Shown here: one piece after another, positions 63,182-64,000 of the stretch
Position numbering within the stretch: position 1 is the first letter of the stretch
Layout of the letters: each line of letters opens with the position of its first letter
Source: Erodium maritimum
Taxonomy: Eukaryota; Streptophyta; Magnoliopsida; Geraniales; Geraniaceae
Length of the DNA: 64,000 nt
Reading direction: 5' to 3'
Assembly: GCA_963921825.1 (NCBI GenBank)
Contig: OY997593.1
Location: 51,506,039 to 51,570,038, forward strand
The notes under the pieces: model-generated
The model's database searches: none
Told to the model about the DNA's origin: nothing
Seen by the model: the letters and a program-made list of their open reading frames with translations, nothing else
Program-made: the position numbers and the translations under genes

Positions 63182-64000
63182 TGTTGGGTCTCGAGGTAGG
63201 GTTGGAGATGAACCAACTCGCAGCGGAAAATCAATGAAAACCAAGAGACGATTAAAACCATGAAACAACTAACAAAGAATGGATTCACAAGAGAAAAATT
63301 CAGCACTAGTTCTTACCAAAACAAGAACACCGGTTAACGAATGATTGGCTTGAGTCTCCAAGACGCCTACGTATCCACATGGGAATCAAAGCCACGTAGT
63401 TCTTCTCTTTGAGGACTCAAGAACACAAAAATGGAGGAGGAAACTAGCCAAACCCGAAATGGCCATGGAAGAGGGAGAGAAAATGTGTTTCCTATTCTTG
63501 TCTTGTGTTTGTTATGTTGAAAAAAGATGACTTAAACATAACAAAACCCATACTTGTCCAACTAAAGGCATGGGACAAGTATGGTGTCAAGTAAGGTGTA
63601 AATAGGACAAAGTATGGCAAGACAAGATTGGGTTAGGTGGTGAATCACCAACACCTTAATCCTTGTCTTGCTTACTTAGTACTAATTAATCAAGACTTGA
63701 TTAATTAGTTCCATGGGCCTTGGTTGCATGGGCCTTTCATGGGCCTCTTGAAACATGGCCCGTGGCCATTTCCAACGAGGTCCCGTGATTCGCTCATCGC
63801 CTCCATGCCTTCCATACCGGAAATGTCCAACATTATCCGACGCGATCAATCCCAAGACTCCAAGCCTTGTCTCGATCCGTAAAGCCCTATTCACTTACGG
63901 GCACATGACCCAAAACCCAGTTTTGGTCATGTCCCGAGACAACTCCCTTTTGGCCATTCTCCATAAATGTGTCAATGAGTTTCATCCTCCGGTGTGACCC
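63182..64000 (-). repeat. Copia 5' LTR, first 819 bp
   Basis: Same start as the copy at 56408, with the same sequence in all parts compared and the same open frames at the same offset. It is cut by the window edge. Confidence 0.95.

Larger units (their letters stand above)
56408..64000 (-). mobile_element. Copia LTR retrotransposon, young but coding-defective (right end outside window)
   Basis: Order on the minus strand: 5' LTR (63182 to beyond 64000), primer-binding site, long leader (61625-63168), gag, protease, integrase, reverse transcriptase, RNase H, polypurine tract, 3' LTR (56408-58095). This gag-PR-INT-RT-RH order defines Copia. The LTRs start at 56408 and 63182 and keep a constant offset of 6774 with no difference seen in the stretches compared. 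The left target site is TTGAC (56403-56407); the right one is not in the window. Confidence 0.95.

Overview
The window is nuclear DNA of a flowering plant, probably a eudicot; I could not name the species. The grounds are a plant WD40 gene of the JINGUBANG type with a 101-bp GT-AG intron, a FAR1-like transposase relic, plant Copia, LINE, CACTA, Mutator and PIF/Harbinger sequences, and teloboxes and site-II-like GGCCCA motifs. It is repeat-rich. I see only two apparently intact host genes: a small single-exon gene (15816-16091) and the WD40 gene (53344-54593).

Region 1-13.0 kb is the most unusual part. After removing two inserted ~3.2-kb solo LTRs (3751-6945 and 8654-11875), it looks like one large Mutator-like (MULE) element whose left end lies outside the window. 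It holds a decayed, N-terminally truncated FAR1/MULE gene with a SWIM finger. It also holds two acidic SKRRR-containing proteins (27-380 and 7547-8083, + strand), three small related coiled-coil-type genes (883-1200, 3441-3707 and a split one at 8464-8653 plus 11876-11966, - strand), and dozens of short GTTTGCGGATA-like motifs between the genes. A terminal sequence with GGTTCGCACC-type motifs lies at about 12.84-13.01 kb. The layout acidic gene, motif array, convergent small gene occurs twice.

Region 13-20.3 kb has Copia LTR scraps, a minus-strand LINE ORF1 relic, the small host gene, a fold-back MITE and a degenerate minus-strand LINE 3' half. Region 20.6-30.35 kb is one plus-strand LINE (endonuclease, reverse transcriptase, zf-RVT, RNase H). 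A solo LTR (20947-23906, TSD TTGGG) and a CACTA element (26492-28649, TSD ATA) are nested in it. The CACTA itself contains a MITE with a 9-bp TSD and a tRNA-like SINE head. Region 31-36 kb is another LINE ORF1 relic split by a solo LTR (32891-35661, TSD GCTTT).

Region 36-52.7 kb holds retroposons with long target-site duplications (44501-45775 and 48420-49642), two fold-back MITEs with perfect 9-bp TSDs (37706-38430 and 39900-41141, the second carrying a GC-rich hairpin), PIF/Harbinger fragments and an F-box-associated-domain gene fragment. Region 53.3-54.6 kb is the WD40 gene, followed by a 27-bp minisatellite. Region 55.7-64 kb is a further LTR of the solo-LTR family, interrupted by a very young Copia element. 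Its two LTRs look identical over the 819 bp visible, yet the protease, integrase and reverse transcriptase active sites are all damaged.

The genes do not form a shared pathway. The story is nested transposition, with a possible multi-gene DNA transposon at the left and a recently moved but non-autonomous Copia element at the right.
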